A DNA stretch of 64,000 nucleotides, from positions 496,001 to 560,000 of the forward strand of contig NZ_SELQ01000001.1 in assembly GCF_004145405.1 (NCBI RefSeq), written 5' to 3'. Positions 51,985-61,525 of this stretch are shown piece after piece. The notes under the pieces are model-generated. The model searched no databases. It was not told the origin of the DNA and saw only the letters and a program-made list of their open reading frames with translations. The translations under genes were made by a program, and so were the position numbers. This DNA comes from Salipiger sp. IMCC34102. GTDB taxonomy: Bacteria; Pseudomonadota; Alphaproteobacteria; Rhodobacterales; Rhodobacteraceae. How positions within the stretch are numbered: position 1 is the stretch's first letter; every line of letters starts with the position of its first letter.

Positions 51985-52755
51985 ATGGACCTGTTGACCG
52001 ACCTCTTGCCGCCCGGATTGATCCTGTTCGCCTGCCTCGTCACGCTGGTGAGCGGCTTCGTGAAGGGGGCGGTGGGATTCGGCATGCCGCTCGTGATGAT
52101 TTCGGGCATGGGGATCGCGATCGAGCCGCAACTGGTCATCGCGGGCATCGTCGTGCCCATCGTGCTGAGCAACGGCTGGCAGGTGCTGCACGCGGGCCTT
52201 GGCCCCGCGCGGGCGGCGCTGGCGGAGCATTGGCGCTATGTCGGGATCGTCTGCGTGATGATCCTGGTGGCGGCGCAGTTCCTGGTCCTGATCCCGACGG
52301 ACGTGATGTTCGTGGTGCTGGGCGTGCCGGTGGTGGCGCTTTGCGCGATCCAGCTTCTGGGCTGGCGGCCCCGCATCTCGCCGCGCTGGCGGCGGACCTT
52401 CGAGTGGGGGGCGGGAACGGTCGCGGGAACATTGGGCGGGCTGGCCGGGACATGGGGGCCGCCGACGGTCCTCTACCTTCTGGCGCTGGAGACGCCGCGG
52501 GCGAAACAGATGGCGGTGCAGGGCGTGATCTACGGCGCGGGATCGGTGATGCTGCTGCTGGGGCATCTGCAGTCGGGCGTGCTCAACGCGGCGACGCTGC
52601 CGTTTTCGGTCCTGCTGGTCGTGCCGGCGCTTTTGGGCATGGCCGTGGGGTTCCGGTTGGGCGACCGGTTCGATCAGGATCTCTTTCGCAAGATCACGCT
52701 GCTGGTGCTGATCGTGGCGGGGGCGAACCTGATACGGCGCGGGGTGATGGGCTAG
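51985..52755 (+). CDS. TauE/SafE-family membrane permease
   Basis: Sulfite/organosulfonate exporter-type permease; substrate unknown. 256 residues, about eight helices in two related halves, each opening with a glycine-rich helix (CLVTLVSGFVKGAVGFGMPL at about 16-35; VAGTLGGLAGTWGPPTVLYL at about 143-162). CAAGGT lies seven bases before ATG 51985; the open frame upstream is non-coding. Divergent from mcd. Confidence 0.9.
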   Translation: MDLLTDLLPPGLILFACLVTLVSGFVKGAVGFGMPLVMISGMGIAIEPQLVIAGIVVPIVLSNGWQVLHAGLGPARAALAEHWRYVGIVCVMILVAAQFLVLIPTDVMFVVLGVPVVALCAIQLLGWRPRISPRWRRTFEWGAGTVAGTLGGLAGTWGPPTVLYLLALETPRAKQMAVQGVIYGAGSVMLLLGHLQSGVLNAATLPFSVLLVVPALLGMAVGFRLGDRFDQDLFRKITLLVLIVAGANLIRRGVMG

Positions 52756-52779
52756 GCCGCCCGCGGCGGCGCGCGGGGC

Positions 52780-53310
52780 TCAGGACAGCAGGTTCTCGAA
52801 CCCGCAGATCCGGGCCAGTTCCGGCATTTGGTCGGGGGCGACCACCTCGAAGGTCTTGCGGTAGAGCGTTTCCCCGTCCTTCGTCGCCTCGATCTGCCAG
52901 AGGCCCTGCACAAGCTCGTATGCGAAATCGAACTGGTAGAAGGTGAGCGAGGGCGCGAAGGCGTCGATGCGCGAGCGGAAACTTTGCCGCGTGGCCCCGT
53001 CCGGCCCCATCGGGGGATGCGTCACCTCTATCTCGACGTCGGCAAGGCCCAGGCCGCGCGCCTGCGCCTTCGCGCCGAACCCCAGACCCAGCACGGCCGG
53101 CACGCGGCTGGCGTTCGAGACGAAGGGCGGTTCCTCCTCGATCAGGTGGGTGGTGCCGGCGACGGTGCCGGGGGCCGGGGCCTCTCCGACCGAAGGGGGC
53201 GGGCAGATCACGCCGGTCTCGAAGGACGACAGCCGGTCGGAGACCGTGTCGGGCGCTTGCGCGGCAAGCGGGGTGGCGAGAAGCAGCAGAAGCGAAAGGG
53301 TCAGGCGCAT
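52780..53310 (-). CDS. DUF3859 domain secreted protein
   Basis: 176 residues with a signal peptide (LSLLLLLATPLAAQAP) and a DUF3859-like body (FVSNASRVPAVLGLGFGAKA, EIEVTHPPMGPDGATRQSF, FAYELVQGLWQIEATKDGET). Two cysteines (VICPPP, RICGFE) may pair. Function unknown; immunoglobulin-like beta structure is my expectation from the pattern. ATG 53310 is chosen over a 12-codon longer start because the signal peptide begins there. Follows pckA by 35 bases in the same direction. Confidence 0.8.
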   Translation of the reverse strand: MRLTLSLLLLLATPLAAQAPDTVSDRLSSFETGVICPPPSVGEAPAPGTVAGTTHLIEEEPPFVSNASRVPAVLGLGFGAKAQARGLGLADVEIEVTHPPMGPDGATRQSFRSRIDAFAPSLTFYQFDFAYELVQGLWQIEATKDGETLYRKTFEVVAPDQMPELARICGFENLLS

Positions 53311-53345
53311 GGTCCGACCCTTAGCACAGGCCGAAGGTCCGCGCA

Positions 53346-54944
53346 TCAGCCGATGGCGGCGGCCTTCACGTCGTCGTCGATGTAGGGCACGTACTTGGCG
53401 AAATTCTCGGAGAACATCTGCACCAGCTTCTCGGCCTGGGCGTCGTAGGCCGCGCCGTCCTCCCAGGTCTTGCGGGGGTCGAGCAACGTGTCGTCGACGC
53501 CCGCCACCGCGACGGGCACGTCGAAGCCGAAGTTGGGGTCCTTGCGGAAATTGCTGTCCTCGAGGCTGCCGTCCAGCGCCGCCGACAGGAGCGCGCGGGT
53601 CGCCTTGATCGGCATCCGGGTGCCGGTGCCATAGGCGCCGCCGGTCCAGCCGGTGTTCACCAGCCAGCAGGTCGCCCCGTGGCTTGCGATCTTGGACCGC
53701 AGCAGGTTGCCGTAGATTTCCGGCCGGCGCGGCATGAAGGGCGCGCCGAAACAGGTGGAGAACGTGGGCTCCGGCTCGGTCACGCCACGCTCGGTGCCCG
53801 CCACCTTGGAGGTGAAGCCCGACAGGAAGTGATACATCGCCTGCGCCGGTGTCAGGCGGCTGATCGGCGGCAGGACCCCGAAGGCGTCGCAGGTCAGCAT
53901 GATGATGTTCTTGGGGTGCCCGCCCAGCCCGGTCTCCGAGGCGTTTGGGATATAGGGCAGCGGGTAGGCGCAGCGCATGTTGGCGGTCAGGCTGTCGTCC
54001 TCGAAATCGAGCTCGAGCGTGTCGGGGTCGAAGACCATGTTCTCGATCACGGTGTGCGGCATCTCGCAGGTGGCGTAGATCTCGGGCTCTGCCGCGGGAT
54101 CGAGGCCGATGGTCTTGGCGTAGCAGCCGCCTTCGAAGTTGAAGACGCCGCGGTCGGACCAGCCGTGCTCGTCGTCACCGATCAGCGTGCGGGAAGGGTC
54201 GGCGGAGAGCGTCGTCTTGCCCGTGCCGGAGAGGCCGAAGAAGACGGCCGTGTCGACGGGGTTGCCGGTCGCGTGGTTGGCCGAGCAGTGCATCGGCATG
54301 ATGCCCTTCTCGGGCAGCAGGTAATTCAGCAGGGTGAAGACGGATTTCTTGTTCTCGCCCGCGTATTCCGTGCCGCCGATCAGGATCAGCTTCTTGCTGA
54401 AGTTCAGCGCGATCACCGTGTCGCTGCGGCAGCCGTGACGCGCGGGGTCGGCCTTGAAGCTGGGACAGTTCAGCACCGTGAACTCCGGCGTGAACCCGGC
54501 CAGTTCGCTTGCCTCGGGGCGGCGCAGCAGGTGACGGATGAAGAGCCCGTGCCAGGCCAGTTCGGTGATGACCCGCACGTCCAGCCGATGCGCAGGATCG
54601 GCACCCCCGTAAAGGTCGCTGACGTAGGCAGTGCCGCCGTTCAGATGGGCGAGCATGTCGGCGTGGAGCTGGTCGAATTTCGCAGGCTCCATCGGCGGGT
54701 TGTTGTCCCACCAGATCGTATCCTCGACGTCCGGGGTGCGCACGACGAACTTGTCCTTGGGCGACCGGCCCGTGTGCTTGCCGGTGCTGACGAGGAACGT
54801 CCCGCCCTTACCGGTCCGACCTTCACCGTTTGCCACGGCCGCGTCGTGAAGCTCGGCCTCGGACAGGTTGTAATAGACCCGGGCCAGACCTTCGATGCCT
54901 TGATCCTCAAGTCTCATCGCGGGGTTGACCGTACCGTGGTCCAT
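53346..54944 (-). CDS. pckA: phosphoenolpyruvate carboxykinase (ATP)
   Basis: Converts oxaloacetate and ATP to PEP and CO2, first step of gluconeogenesis. 532 residues, usual length. Nucleotide P-loop [16 protein letters not shown] (about 238-253), metal/substrate residues in [30 protein letters not shown], and RDPNFGF-like [11 protein letters not shown] near the C terminus; [16 protein letters not shown] is also typical. GAAAGGAGCG precedes ATG 54944. It is divergent from chvI, a pairing conserved in alphaproteobacteria and consistent with ChvI control of pckA. Confidence 0.97.
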   Translation of the reverse strand: MDHGTVNPAMRLEDQGIEGLARVYYNLSEAELHDAAVANGEGRTGKGGTFLVSTGKHTGRSPKDKFVVRTPDVEDTIWWDNNPPMEPAKFDQLHADMLAHLNGGTAYVSDLYGGADPAHRLDVRVITELAWHGLFIRHLLRRPEASELAGFTPEFTVLNCPSFKADPARHGCRSDTVIALNFSKKLILIGGTEYAGENKKSVFTLLNYLLPEKGIMPMHCSANHATGNPVDTAVFFGLSGTGKTTLSADPSRTLIGDDEHGWSDRGVFNFEGGCYAKTIGLDPAAEPEIYATCEMPHTVIENMVFDPDTLELDFEDDSLTANMRCAYPLPYIPNASETGLGGHPKNIIMLTCDAFGVLPPISRLTPAQAMYHFLSGFTSKVAGTERGVTEPEPTFSTCFGAPFMPRRPEIYGNLLRSKIASHGATCWLVNTGWTGGAYGTGTRMPIKATRALLSAALDGSLEDSNFRKDPNFGFDVPVAVAGVDDTLLDPRKTWEDGAAYDAQAEKLVQMFSENFAKYVPYIDDDVKAAAIG

Positions 54945-55226
54945 AAGAGCGCTCCTTTCAGCGGGCCGTGACTGGCAAGGTCGGACGTAACACCAATCAT
55001 GCGATCCGCAGAAGCCCAAGGATCGGGGTTTAGCGCCACCGGAGCGATGTTAACGCAACCAGCCACGTCGCCCGGTGAGGTTAACGATTTGTTGCACATT
55101 GGCTGCGCAAATAAGACACAATTGCTAATCGTTTCGTCTGGCAGGGTTGATTCGTTTCGGCAAACCGCCGAAGGATTCCCGAAAAAATTCAGGCATTACA
55201 ACAACGAGCAGTAGGGGACTAACCCA
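54945..55226. promoter_or_regulatory. divergent pckA/chvI control region
   Basis: 282 bases without a gene. It is AT-richer than the coding DNA, with two GTTAACG boxes (near 55048 and 55079), a TTGCACATTGG stretch and T/A tracts. TAGGGGA lies eight bases before the chvI ATG. Promoters for both genes must lie here; I cannot place them exactly. Confidence 0.55.
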
Positions 55227-55928
55227 ATGTCAAAGATCGCCTTGGTCGACGACGACAGAAACATCCTGACTTCCGTCTCCATGACGCTGGAGGCCGAGGG
55301 CTTCGAGGTCGACACCTACAACGACGGGCAGTCCGCGCTGGACGCCTTCAACCGCAAGATGCCCGACATGGCCGTGCTGGACATCAAGATGCCCCGCATG
55401 GACGGCATGGACCTGTTGCAGCGGCTGCGCCAGAAGTCGGCCATGCCTGTGATCTTCCTCACCTCCAAGGACGACGAGATCGACGAGGTCCTGGGCCTGC
55501 GCATGGGCGCGGACGACTACGTCAAGAAACCCTTCAGCCAGCGCCTGCTGGTCGAGCGGATCCGCGCGCTGCTGCGCCGCCAGGACGCCATCGGCGGAGA
55601 GATCGAGGCCGACACCGAAGAGACCAAGGTCATGACCCGGGGCGAGCTGACGATGGATCCGCTGCGCCATGCGGTGACCTGGAAGGGCCGCGACGTGTCG
55701 CTGACGGTCACCGAGTTCCTGCTGTTGCAGGCGCTGGCCCAGCGGCCCGGGTTCGTGAAGTCGCGCGACCAGCTGATGGACGTGGCCTACGACGACCAAG
55801 TCTACGTCGACGACCGCACCATCGACAGCCACATTAAGCGTTTGCGCAAGAAGATGCGCACCGCCGACGAGGACTTCTCGGCGATCGAGACGCTCTACGG
55901 AATCGGTTACCGCTATAACGAAGACTGA
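55227..55928 (+). CDS. chvI: two-component response regulator ChvI
   Basis: OmpR/PhoB-type regulator of the envelope/acid-sensing ExoS(ChvG)-ChvI system. 233 residues: receiver domain with acidic pocket DDD (8-10), phospho-acceptor Asp52 in [13 protein letters not shown], Lys near 104 (DDYVKKPFS), and a C-terminal winged helix (about 135-230, [15 protein letters not shown]). Followed after four bases by chvG, its kinase. Known targets in relatives include envelope and succinoglycan genes. Confidence 0.96.
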   Translation: MSKIALVDDDRNILTSVSMTLEAEGFEVDTYNDGQSALDAFNRKMPDMAVLDIKMPRMDGMDLLQRLRQKSAMPVIFLTSKDDEIDEVLGLRMGADDYVKKPFSQRLLVERIRALLRRQDAIGGEIEADTEETKVMTRGELTMDPLRHAVTWKGRDVSLTVTEFLLLQALAQRPGFVKSRDQLMDVAYDDQVYVDDRTIDSHIKRLRKKMRTADEDFSAIETLYGIGYRYNED

Positions 55929-55932
55929 TCCG

Positions 55933-57645
55933 ATGGCGGATGCGGCCGGGCCCGTCGATGTGCGCAACCTCAATTCCGTGCGCGCCGCCGCCCGCCAGCC
56001 CAAGCTGGTGCTGGGCGACGACTGGGTTTCGCCGCAGTCGCAGGCGGAGCGGGAGCTGAACGACCGCCGCAAGGCGCGGCGGTTCCTGACGCTGCGCAAC
56101 TCGCCGATCGCGCGCAAGATCATCACCTTCAACCTGCTGGCGATGATCATGCTGGTGGCGGGGGTGCTCTACCTGAACCCGTCCCGGGACAACCTGGCCT
56201 ACCAGCGCGCCAACGGGCTGGTGAACGAAGTGGAGCTGGTGGCCAACGTGCTGGAGGCACGGATGCCCGCCACCGCCCCGGTCAACCTCGTCAGCGGCGA
56301 CGGGATCGACATCGACCGCACCCTGCGCGGCATGGACCTGCGCGGTGGCGTCGACGTGACGATCTACAGTCCCGAAGGGCAGATCGTGGGCCAGGCGACC
56401 GGGGCGCCGCCCAGGGCGGTCTCGGACAGCGGAACGGCGATCATCGACGCGCTCTCGCGGACCTGGGGGGCGTTCGAGTCCCTCGTGGCCCCGAACGAGC
56501 CCCAGGGGCCGCAGCCCGTCTTCCTGACCCCTGAGGAGATCACGAACGTCATGGCCAACGGGGCGGACGTGCGCACGCTGAACACGCCCGCCGGCACGAC
56601 CTTCGTGGTCGCGACCGCGATCGAGCAGAACGGGCGGCCCGTGGGGGTGGTGTCGATGTCCAGCGCCGCGGGAGAGCTCGACGCGCTGGTCAGCCGCGAG
56701 CGCGAGCAGGTGCTGCGGCTGTTCGTGGTCAGCGTCGTGGTCAGCGTGGCGCTGAGCCTCGCCCTTGCCTCCACCATCGCCAACCCGCTCGCGGACCTCG
56801 CCGCCGCGGCGGAGCTGGGGCGCGACAAGAACGCCCGCAAGATGTCCCCCGTGCGTGTGCGCATTCCCGACTTGACCGCCCGCCCCGACGAGATCGGGCG
56901 GCTTTCTGGCGCGCTGCGCGGCATGGTGCAGGCGCTTTACGAGCGGATCGAGGGCAACGAGCAATTCGCGGCCGACGTGGCGCACGAGCTGAAGAATCCG
57001 CTGGCCTCGCTGCGCTCCGCCGTGGGCACGATGCGGGTCGCCCGGCGCGAGGACCAGCGCGAGACCCTGCTCAAGGTGATCGAGCACGACGTGAACCGCC
57101 TCGACCGGCTGGTGACGGATATCGCCAGCGCCTCGCGGCTTGATTCGGAGCTGGTGAAGGAAGAGGAAGAGCCCTTCGATCTGCTTAAGATGCTTGGCAA
57201 TCTCAACGACTTCCTGGCCGCCCAGGCGGCCGAGAAGGGCGTCGATTACAGCACCGACCTGCCCGACGAGGCGCTGATCGTCCAGGGGCTCGAGGGGCGG
57301 CTTGCGCAGGTCTTCGTGAACCTCATCACCAACGCGATCTCGTTCTGCGAGGACGGCGACGCGATCCGGGTCTGGGCGCGGCGGCGCGAGAACCGGATCC
57401 TGGTGGTGGTCGAGGACACCGGTCCCGGCATTCCCGAGGGGGCGTTGAAGAAGATCTTCACGCGCTTCTACTCGGAACGGCCCGCGGGGCAGTTCGGCAA
57501 CAACTCGGGCCTCGGCCTTGCGATCAGCAAGCAGATCGTAGAAGCCCACGGCGGCGTGATCTGGGCCGAGAACATCCGCCCCTCGCGCGCGGACGTGACC
57601 TCGGAGCCGCTGGGCGCGCGCTTCGTCGTCGGTCTGCCGGTCTGA
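55933..57645 (+). CDS. chvG: sensor histidine kinase ChvG
   Basis: Membrane kinase partner of ChvI. 570 residues: cytoplasmic N terminus, TM1 (about 58-77), periplasmic sensor (about 80-260), TM2 (about 262-282), HAMP, then H-box FAADVAHELKNPLASLRSAV (about 347), N-box NLITNAISFCEDGD, and G-boxes VVEDTGPGIPEGA and NNSGLGLAISKQIVEAHGG. Length and layout match the family. In rhizobia ExoR inhibits it; no exoR gene is in this window. hprK starts 21 bases on. Confidence 0.95.
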   Translation: MADAAGPVDVRNLNSVRAAARQPKLVLGDDWVSPQSQAERELNDRRKARRFLTLRNSPIARKIITFNLLAMIMLVAGVLYLNPSRDNLAYQRANGLVNEVELVANVLEARMPATAPVNLVSGDGIDIDRTLRGMDLRGGVDVTIYSPEGQIVGQATGAPPRAVSDSGTAIIDALSRTWGAFESLVAPNEPQGPQPVFLTPEEITNVMANGADVRTLNTPAGTTFVVATAIEQNGRPVGVVSMSSAAGELDALVSREREQVLRLFVVSVVVSVALSLALASTIANPLADLAAAAELGRDKNARKMSPVRVRIPDLTARPDEIGRLSGALRGMVQALYERIEGNEQFAADVAHELKNPLASLRSAVGTMRVARREDQRETLLKVIEHDVNRLDRLVTDIASASRLDSELVKEEEEPFDLLKMLGNLNDFLAAQAAEKGVDYSTDLPDEALIVQGLEGRLAQVFVNLITNAISFCEDGDAIRVWARRRENRILVVVEDTGPGIPEGALKKIFTRFYSERPAGQFGNNSGLGLAISKQIVEAHGGVIWAENIRPSRADVTSEPLGARFVVGLPV

Positions 57646-57666
57646 GGTGCGCGGCACCCCGCCCCC

Positions 57667-58089
57667 ATGACGGACGATCCCCTCACGCTGCAGGCGAGCT
57701 GCATCGCGGTGGACGGGCGGGGGCTGCTGCTGCGTGGGCCGTCGGGGGCGGGGAAGTCGGCGACGGCGCTGCACCTGATGGCGCTGGGCGCGGTGCTGGT
57801 CGCGGATGACATGGTGCTTCTGTCACGACAGGGCGATCGGGTGATCGCCGGATGCCCGCCCGCGGGGCGTGGCCTGATCGAGGCGCGTGGCCTGGGCCTG
57901 TTGCGCGCGACGCCCGCCCCGCCCGTGCCGCTGTCGCATGTGGTCGACCTCGGCCCCGCCGGGGCACGGCTGCCGCCGCACCGACAGGTCACGATACTGG
58001 GATGTGATCTGCCTTTGCATCGCTGTCCCGGGGGCCTAGAGTCCGCTGGTGCGCTGATGCAACTCATGCGGGCCGGACGCCATGCCTGA
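57667..58089 (+). CDS. hprK: short HPr kinase/phosphorylase domain protein
   Basis: Phosphorylates Ser46 of HPr. 140 residues, the truncated alphaproteobacterial type that lacks the N-terminal half of Firmicute HprK. P-loop [20 protein letters not shown] (about 21-40) and [10 protein letters not shown] follow; the signature region is [14 protein letters not shown]. Overlaps rapZ by eight bases. Target HPr is three genes downstream and keeps Ser46. Confidence 0.93.
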   Translation: MTDDPLTLQASCIAVDGRGLLLRGPSGAGKSATALHLMALGAVLVADDMVLLSRQGDRVIAGCPPAGRGLIEARGLGLLRATPAPPVPLSHVVDLGPAGARLPPHRQVTILGCDLPLHRCPGGLESAGALMQLMRAGRHA

Positions 58090-59002
58090 TTCCCCCACGC
58101 GGACCGGCGAACGCCGGATCGAGACCGTGCTGATCACCGGCCCCTCGGGCGCCGGGCGGTCGACGGCGATCAACGCGCTGGAGGATCTGGGCTTCGAGGT
58201 GATCGACAACCTGCCGCTGTCGTTGCTGCCGCCCCTGCTGGGCCGCGGCATGTCGACGCCCCTGGCGCTGGGGCTGGATGTGCGCAACCGCGACTTTTCC
58301 ACGGACGCCCTGATCTCCGCCATCGACCGGCTGACCGAGGAGCTGGGGGACCAAGCACAGGTGCTCTACCTCGACGCGGAGGACGCGGTGCTGGATCGCC
58401 GCTACTCCGAAACGCGGCGGCATCATCCGCTCGCCCCGGCGGGTCCGCCGCTGGTGGGGATCGAGGCGGAGAAGGCCCTGCTGCAGCCGATCCGGGCGCG
58501 GGCGGACGTGCTGCTGGACACGACCGAGATGTCGCCCCATGACCTGCGCCGCGAACTCGACGCCCTGTTCGCCCCCGGTGGGGGCCGGTTGCTGGGGGTT
58601 TCGGTGCAGTCGTTTTCCTACAAGCGCGGCCTGCCGCGGGGGCTGGACATGGTCCTGGACTGCCGTTTCCTGCGCAATCCGCACTGGGATCCGGAGCTGC
58701 GCCCCCTCGACGGGCGCGACGCGGGCGTCGCCGCCTACGTCGCCGAGGATCCGCGCGCGCAGCCCTTCTTCGAGCAGGTCCGCGGCCTGCTGGACCTGGT
58801 GCTGCCCGCGCACAAGGACGAAGGCCGTGCGCATCTGGCGATCGGCTTCGGCTGCACCGGGGGGCAACACCGGTCGGTCGCACTGGCCGAAAGGCTGGGT
58901 GCCTCCCTTGTGCAGGACGGCTGGCCCGTGTCTATTCGACACCGGGAGTTGGAGCGCCGGGTGAGCGTGGAACCGGCTGCAGAACGGGGACCGGCAGTTT
59001 GA
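58082..59002 (+). CDS. rapZ: RNase adapter RapZ family GTP/ATP-binding protein
   Basis: RapZ (YvcJ-like) nucleotide-binding protein; in E. coli it delivers GlmZ sRNA to RNase E. 306 residues. P-loop at 20-28 is GPSGAGRST, where the usual lysine is Arg26; then [28 protein letters not shown], and a C-terminal domain with [35 protein letters not shown] and [20 protein letters not shown]. Overlaps hprK and EIIA, so it is translated with the PTS genes. Confidence 0.95.
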   Translation: MPDSPTRTGERRIETVLITGPSGAGRSTAINALEDLGFEVIDNLPLSLLPPLLGRGMSTPLALGLDVRNRDFSTDALISAIDRLTEELGDQAQVLYLDAEDAVLDRRYSETRRHHPLAPAGPPLVGIEAEKALLQPIRARADVLLDTTEMSPHDLRRELDALFAPGGGRLLGVSVQSFSYKRGLPRGLDMVLDCRFLRNPHWDPELRPLDGRDAGVAAYVAEDPRAQPFFEQVRGLLDLVLPAHKDEGRAHLAIGFGCTGGQHRSVALAERLGASLVQDGWPVSIRHRELERRVSVEPAAERGPAV

Positions 59003-59391
59003 TCGGAATTGTGATCGTCGCACACGGCAGTCTGGCGCGCGAGTACCTGTCGGCGGTCGAACACGTCGTGGGGGCGCAGGACGGGATGCGGGCCGTCACG
59101 ATCGAGGCCGAGGACAACCGTGCCGAAAAGCAGCAGGAGATCTGCGCCGCCGCCGACGCGGTGGACAGCGGCGACGGCGTGGTGATCGTGACGGACATGT
59201 TCGGCGGCTCGCCTTCGAACCTGTCGCTGCGGGCCTGCAGCGTCGAGAACCGCCAGATCCTTTACGGGGCCAACCTGCCGATGCTGATCAAACTTGCGAA
59301 ATCGCGTCGCAAATCCGTGCCCGACGCGGTAAGCGCGGCCATCGACGCGGCACATCGCTACATCAATTCGCATACGGTTGGACCGAAGTAA
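58999..59391 (+). CDS. PTS EIIA component, mannose type (regulatory)
   Basis: Phosphocarrier IIA domain of the Man family. 130 residues. Active-site His9 is in [40 protein letters not shown] is the second family motif. No EIIB, EIIC or sugar gene is nearby, so a regulatory role with HPr, as in other alphaproteobacteria, is likely. Start is TTG 58999, overlapping the rapZ stop (TTGA); no ATG fits. Confidence 0.93.
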   Translation: MIGIVIVAHGSLAREYLSAVEHVVGAQDGMRAVTIEAEDNRAEKQQEICAAADAVDSGDGVVIVTDMFGGSPSNLSLRACSVENRQILYGANLPMLIKLAKSRRKSVPDAVSAAIDAAHRYINSHTVGPK

Positions 59392-59393
59392 CC

Positions 59394-59663
59394 ATGGCAA
59401 GCACCCGGCTCGAAATCCAGAACATCAAGGGCTTGCACGCGCGCGCCTCGGCCCGGCTGGTCGAGGTCGTCGAAGATCACGACGCCACCGCGGTGGTGTC
59501 GAAGGACGGCATGCGCGCGGGCGGCGACAGCATCATGGGGCTTCTCATGCTGGCCGCCACCATCGGCAGCTGGATCGAGGTCGAGACCCACGGGCCCGAG
59601 GCCGACAAGCTGTGCGCGGCGATCACCGATTTGGTCAACGACAAGTTCGGCGAAGGTGACTGA
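59394..59663 (+). CDS. phosphocarrier protein HPr
   Basis: 89 residues. Phospho-acceptor His15 is in NIKGLHARASARLVEV and the regulatory Ser46 in AGGDSIMGLLMLAA, both intact, so it can be a substrate of EI and HprK. Follows EIIA by two bases. Its last codons overlap the acyltransferase start. Confidence 0.96.
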   Translation: MASTRLEIQNIKGLHARASARLVEVVEDHDATAVVSKDGMRAGGDSIMGLLMLAATIGSWIEVETHGPEADKLCAAITDLVNDKFGEGD

Positions 59664-60522
59664 TGTCCTGACCGAAGAGCGGCGCGCGGCGGTCGGTCGG
59701 GTCTATGACCGGCGCGCCCTGAGCTATGCCACCTCGTTCGAGAGTCCGGGCCGTCAGGCCTTCATCCGCTCGGTCGAGTGGATGACGGGCAAGGCGAAGA
59801 TCCTGCGCCTGGTGCGCGCCTACGAGCGCGGCGGGCGGCAGACGGGGCAGGGGTTCTGGACCGCCACGCTGGACGTGCAGGGCATCACCGTGGCCACGCC
59901 GCCCGCGCAGATCGCCCGCATTCCCCGCACCGGTCCGGTGGTGCTGGTCGCGAACCATCCGCACGGGATGGTCGACGGCATGGTGCTGGCCGAACTCATC
60001 GGGCGCCGCCGGCCGGACTACAAGATCCTCGTGCGGTCGCTGCTGGCCTCGCTGGATGCCGAAGCCTCGCGCTACATGATCCCGGTGCCGTTCCGCGACC
60101 AGTCGGATACGCAGGTCCGCATGCTGGAGATGCGCCGCGCGGCGATGGCGCAACTGCACGCGGGCGGGGTGGTGGCGTTGTTCCCCTCGGGCGTGGTGGC
60201 CGCCTCGGACACGGCCTTCGGCCCGGCGGTCGAGGCGGAGTGGAACGTCTTCACCGCCAAGATGATCCGCATGTCGCGCGCCACGGTCGTGCCCTGCTTC
60301 TTTCCCGGCGCGAATTCCAGGGCCTACATGATCGCGAACCGGATTTCCCCGCTGCTGCGGCAAAGCCTGCTGCTGCACGAAGTCGCGCGAACCCGCAATT
60401 CGGTCATGTCCCCGATCATCGGCGAGGCGATCCCCTTCGACGCGCTGGAAGACCGCCTGGCCCAGCCGCGACGCCTGATGGCCTGGCTGCGGCAGCGGAC
60501 GCTGGACCTGGGCCGCGGCTAG
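59656..60522 (+). CDS. lysophospholipid acyltransferase family protein
   Basis: PlsC-like acyltransferase, presumably adding an acyl chain to a membrane lipid precursor. 288 residues. The catalytic block is LVANHPHGMVDGMVLAELIG (about 96-115) and the glycerophosphate-binding motif VVALFPSGVVAASD (about 173-186). GTG 59656 overlaps the HPr gene by eight bases, so it is part of the same transcript. Which acceptor it uses (ornithine lipid or LPA) is not visible. Convergent with the dehydrogenase, sharing CTAG at their stops. Confidence 0.9.
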   Translation: MTDVLTEERRAAVGRVYDRRALSYATSFESPGRQAFIRSVEWMTGKAKILRLVRAYERGGRQTGQGFWTATLDVQGITVATPPAQIARIPRTGPVVLVANHPHGMVDGMVLAELIGRRRPDYKILVRSLLASLDAEASRYMIPVPFRDQSDTQVRMLEMRRAAMAQLHAGGVVALFPSGVVAASDTAFGPAVEAEWNVFTAKMIRMSRATVVPCFFPGANSRAYMIANRISPLLRQSLLLHEVARTRNSVMSPIIGEAIPFDALEDRLAQPRRLMAWLRQRTLDLGRG

Positions 60523-61394
60523 CGGGTCGGGACCGGCGTGTCCCCGCGGTAGTCGTAGAAGCCGCGCTTGGACTTGCGGCCCAGCCAGCCGGCCTCGACA
60601 TATTTCGTCAGAAGCGGGCAGGGGCGATACTTGGTGTCCGCCAGCCCGTCGTGCAGGACGTTCATGATCGCAAGACAGGTGTCCAGCCCGATGAAATCCG
60701 CAAGCTCCAGCGGGCCCATGGGATGGTTCGCGCCGAGCTTGAGCGAGGTGTCGATGGAGTGCACCGATCCGACGCCTTCGTAGAGCGTGTAGATCGCCTC
60801 GTTGATCATCGGCATCAGGATGCGGTTCACGATGAAGGCGGGGAAATCCTCGGACGCGGTGGCGGTCTTGCCCAGTTGCTCCACCACGCCCTGGCAGGCG
60901 GTGAAGGTTTCCTCGTCCGTGGCGATGCCGCGAATCAGCTCCACCAGCTGCATGACCGGGACGGGGTTCATGAAGTGGAAGCCCATGAACCGCTCGGGTC
61001 GGTCGGTGCGGCTGGCGAGCCGCGTGATCGAGATGGAGGAGGTGTTCGAGGTCAGGATCGTCCGCGGCTTGAGGTGCGGCACGAGGTCTTCGAAGATCGC
61101 CTGCTTGATCGTCTCCCGCTCGGTCGCGGCCTCGATCACGAGGTCGGTGTCGCCCAGCTTCGACAGGGTGGTGACCGGGGTGATCCGTTTCATCGCGGCG
61201 GCCTTGTCGTCCTCCGAGATCATCTCTCGGCCGACCTGGCGCGTCAGGTTGCGGTCGATGAGCGCGATGGCGCGGTCGAGCGCCTCCTGGTTCACGTCGT
61301 TGAGCAGCACGTCGTAGCCCGCGACGGCGCAGACATGCGCGATCCCGTTGCCCATCTGGCCTGCGCCCACGATTCCGATCCGCTCGATTGTCAT
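60519..61394 (-). CDS. 3-hydroxybutyryl-CoA dehydrogenase
   Basis: NAD(P)-dependent (3S)-hydroxyacyl-CoA dehydrogenase, 291 residues. Rossmann motif GIVGAGQMGNGIAHVCAVA (6-24), VIEAATERETIKQAIF, ILTSNTSSISITRLASR and catalytic His/Asn region FMGFHFMNPVPVMQLVEL (about 135-152); C-terminal domain with NHPMGPLELADFIGLDTCLA. Called hbdA in butyrate or PHB contexts, but no partner is next to it. The start ATG 61394 agrees with the family; ten more codons upstream are open. Confidence 0.94.
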   Translation of the reverse strand: MTIERIGIVGAGQMGNGIAHVCAVAGYDVLLNDVNQEALDRAIALIDRNLTRQVGREMISEDDKAAAMKRITPVTTLSKLGDTDLVIEAATERETIKQAIFEDLVPHLKPRTILTSNTSSISITRLASRTDRPERFMGFHFMNPVPVMQLVELIRGIATDEETFTACQGVVEQLGKTATASEDFPAFIVNRILMPMINEAIYTLYEGVGSVHSIDTSLKLGANHPMGPLELADFIGLDTCLAIMNVLHDGLADTKYRPCPLLTKYVEAGWLGRKSKRGFYDYRGDTPVPTR

Positions 61395-61525
61395 CACTGC
61401 CACCTGCTGTTTGCCCCGCCACAATGAGGGTTCGGACGCGGACCTACAAGACCGCGGGGCTTAGCGAAATCGAAAGGGCTTTCGACAAGGATGCCCGGGT
61501 CAAGAACGGGTGAAAGGGGCGCACG

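Noticed and set aside
55040-55090. CtrA-like TTAAC boxes between pckA and chvI
   Set aside because: The two GTTAACG sites do not have the spacing of a full TTAA-N7-TTAA site, and half-sites of this length occur by chance.
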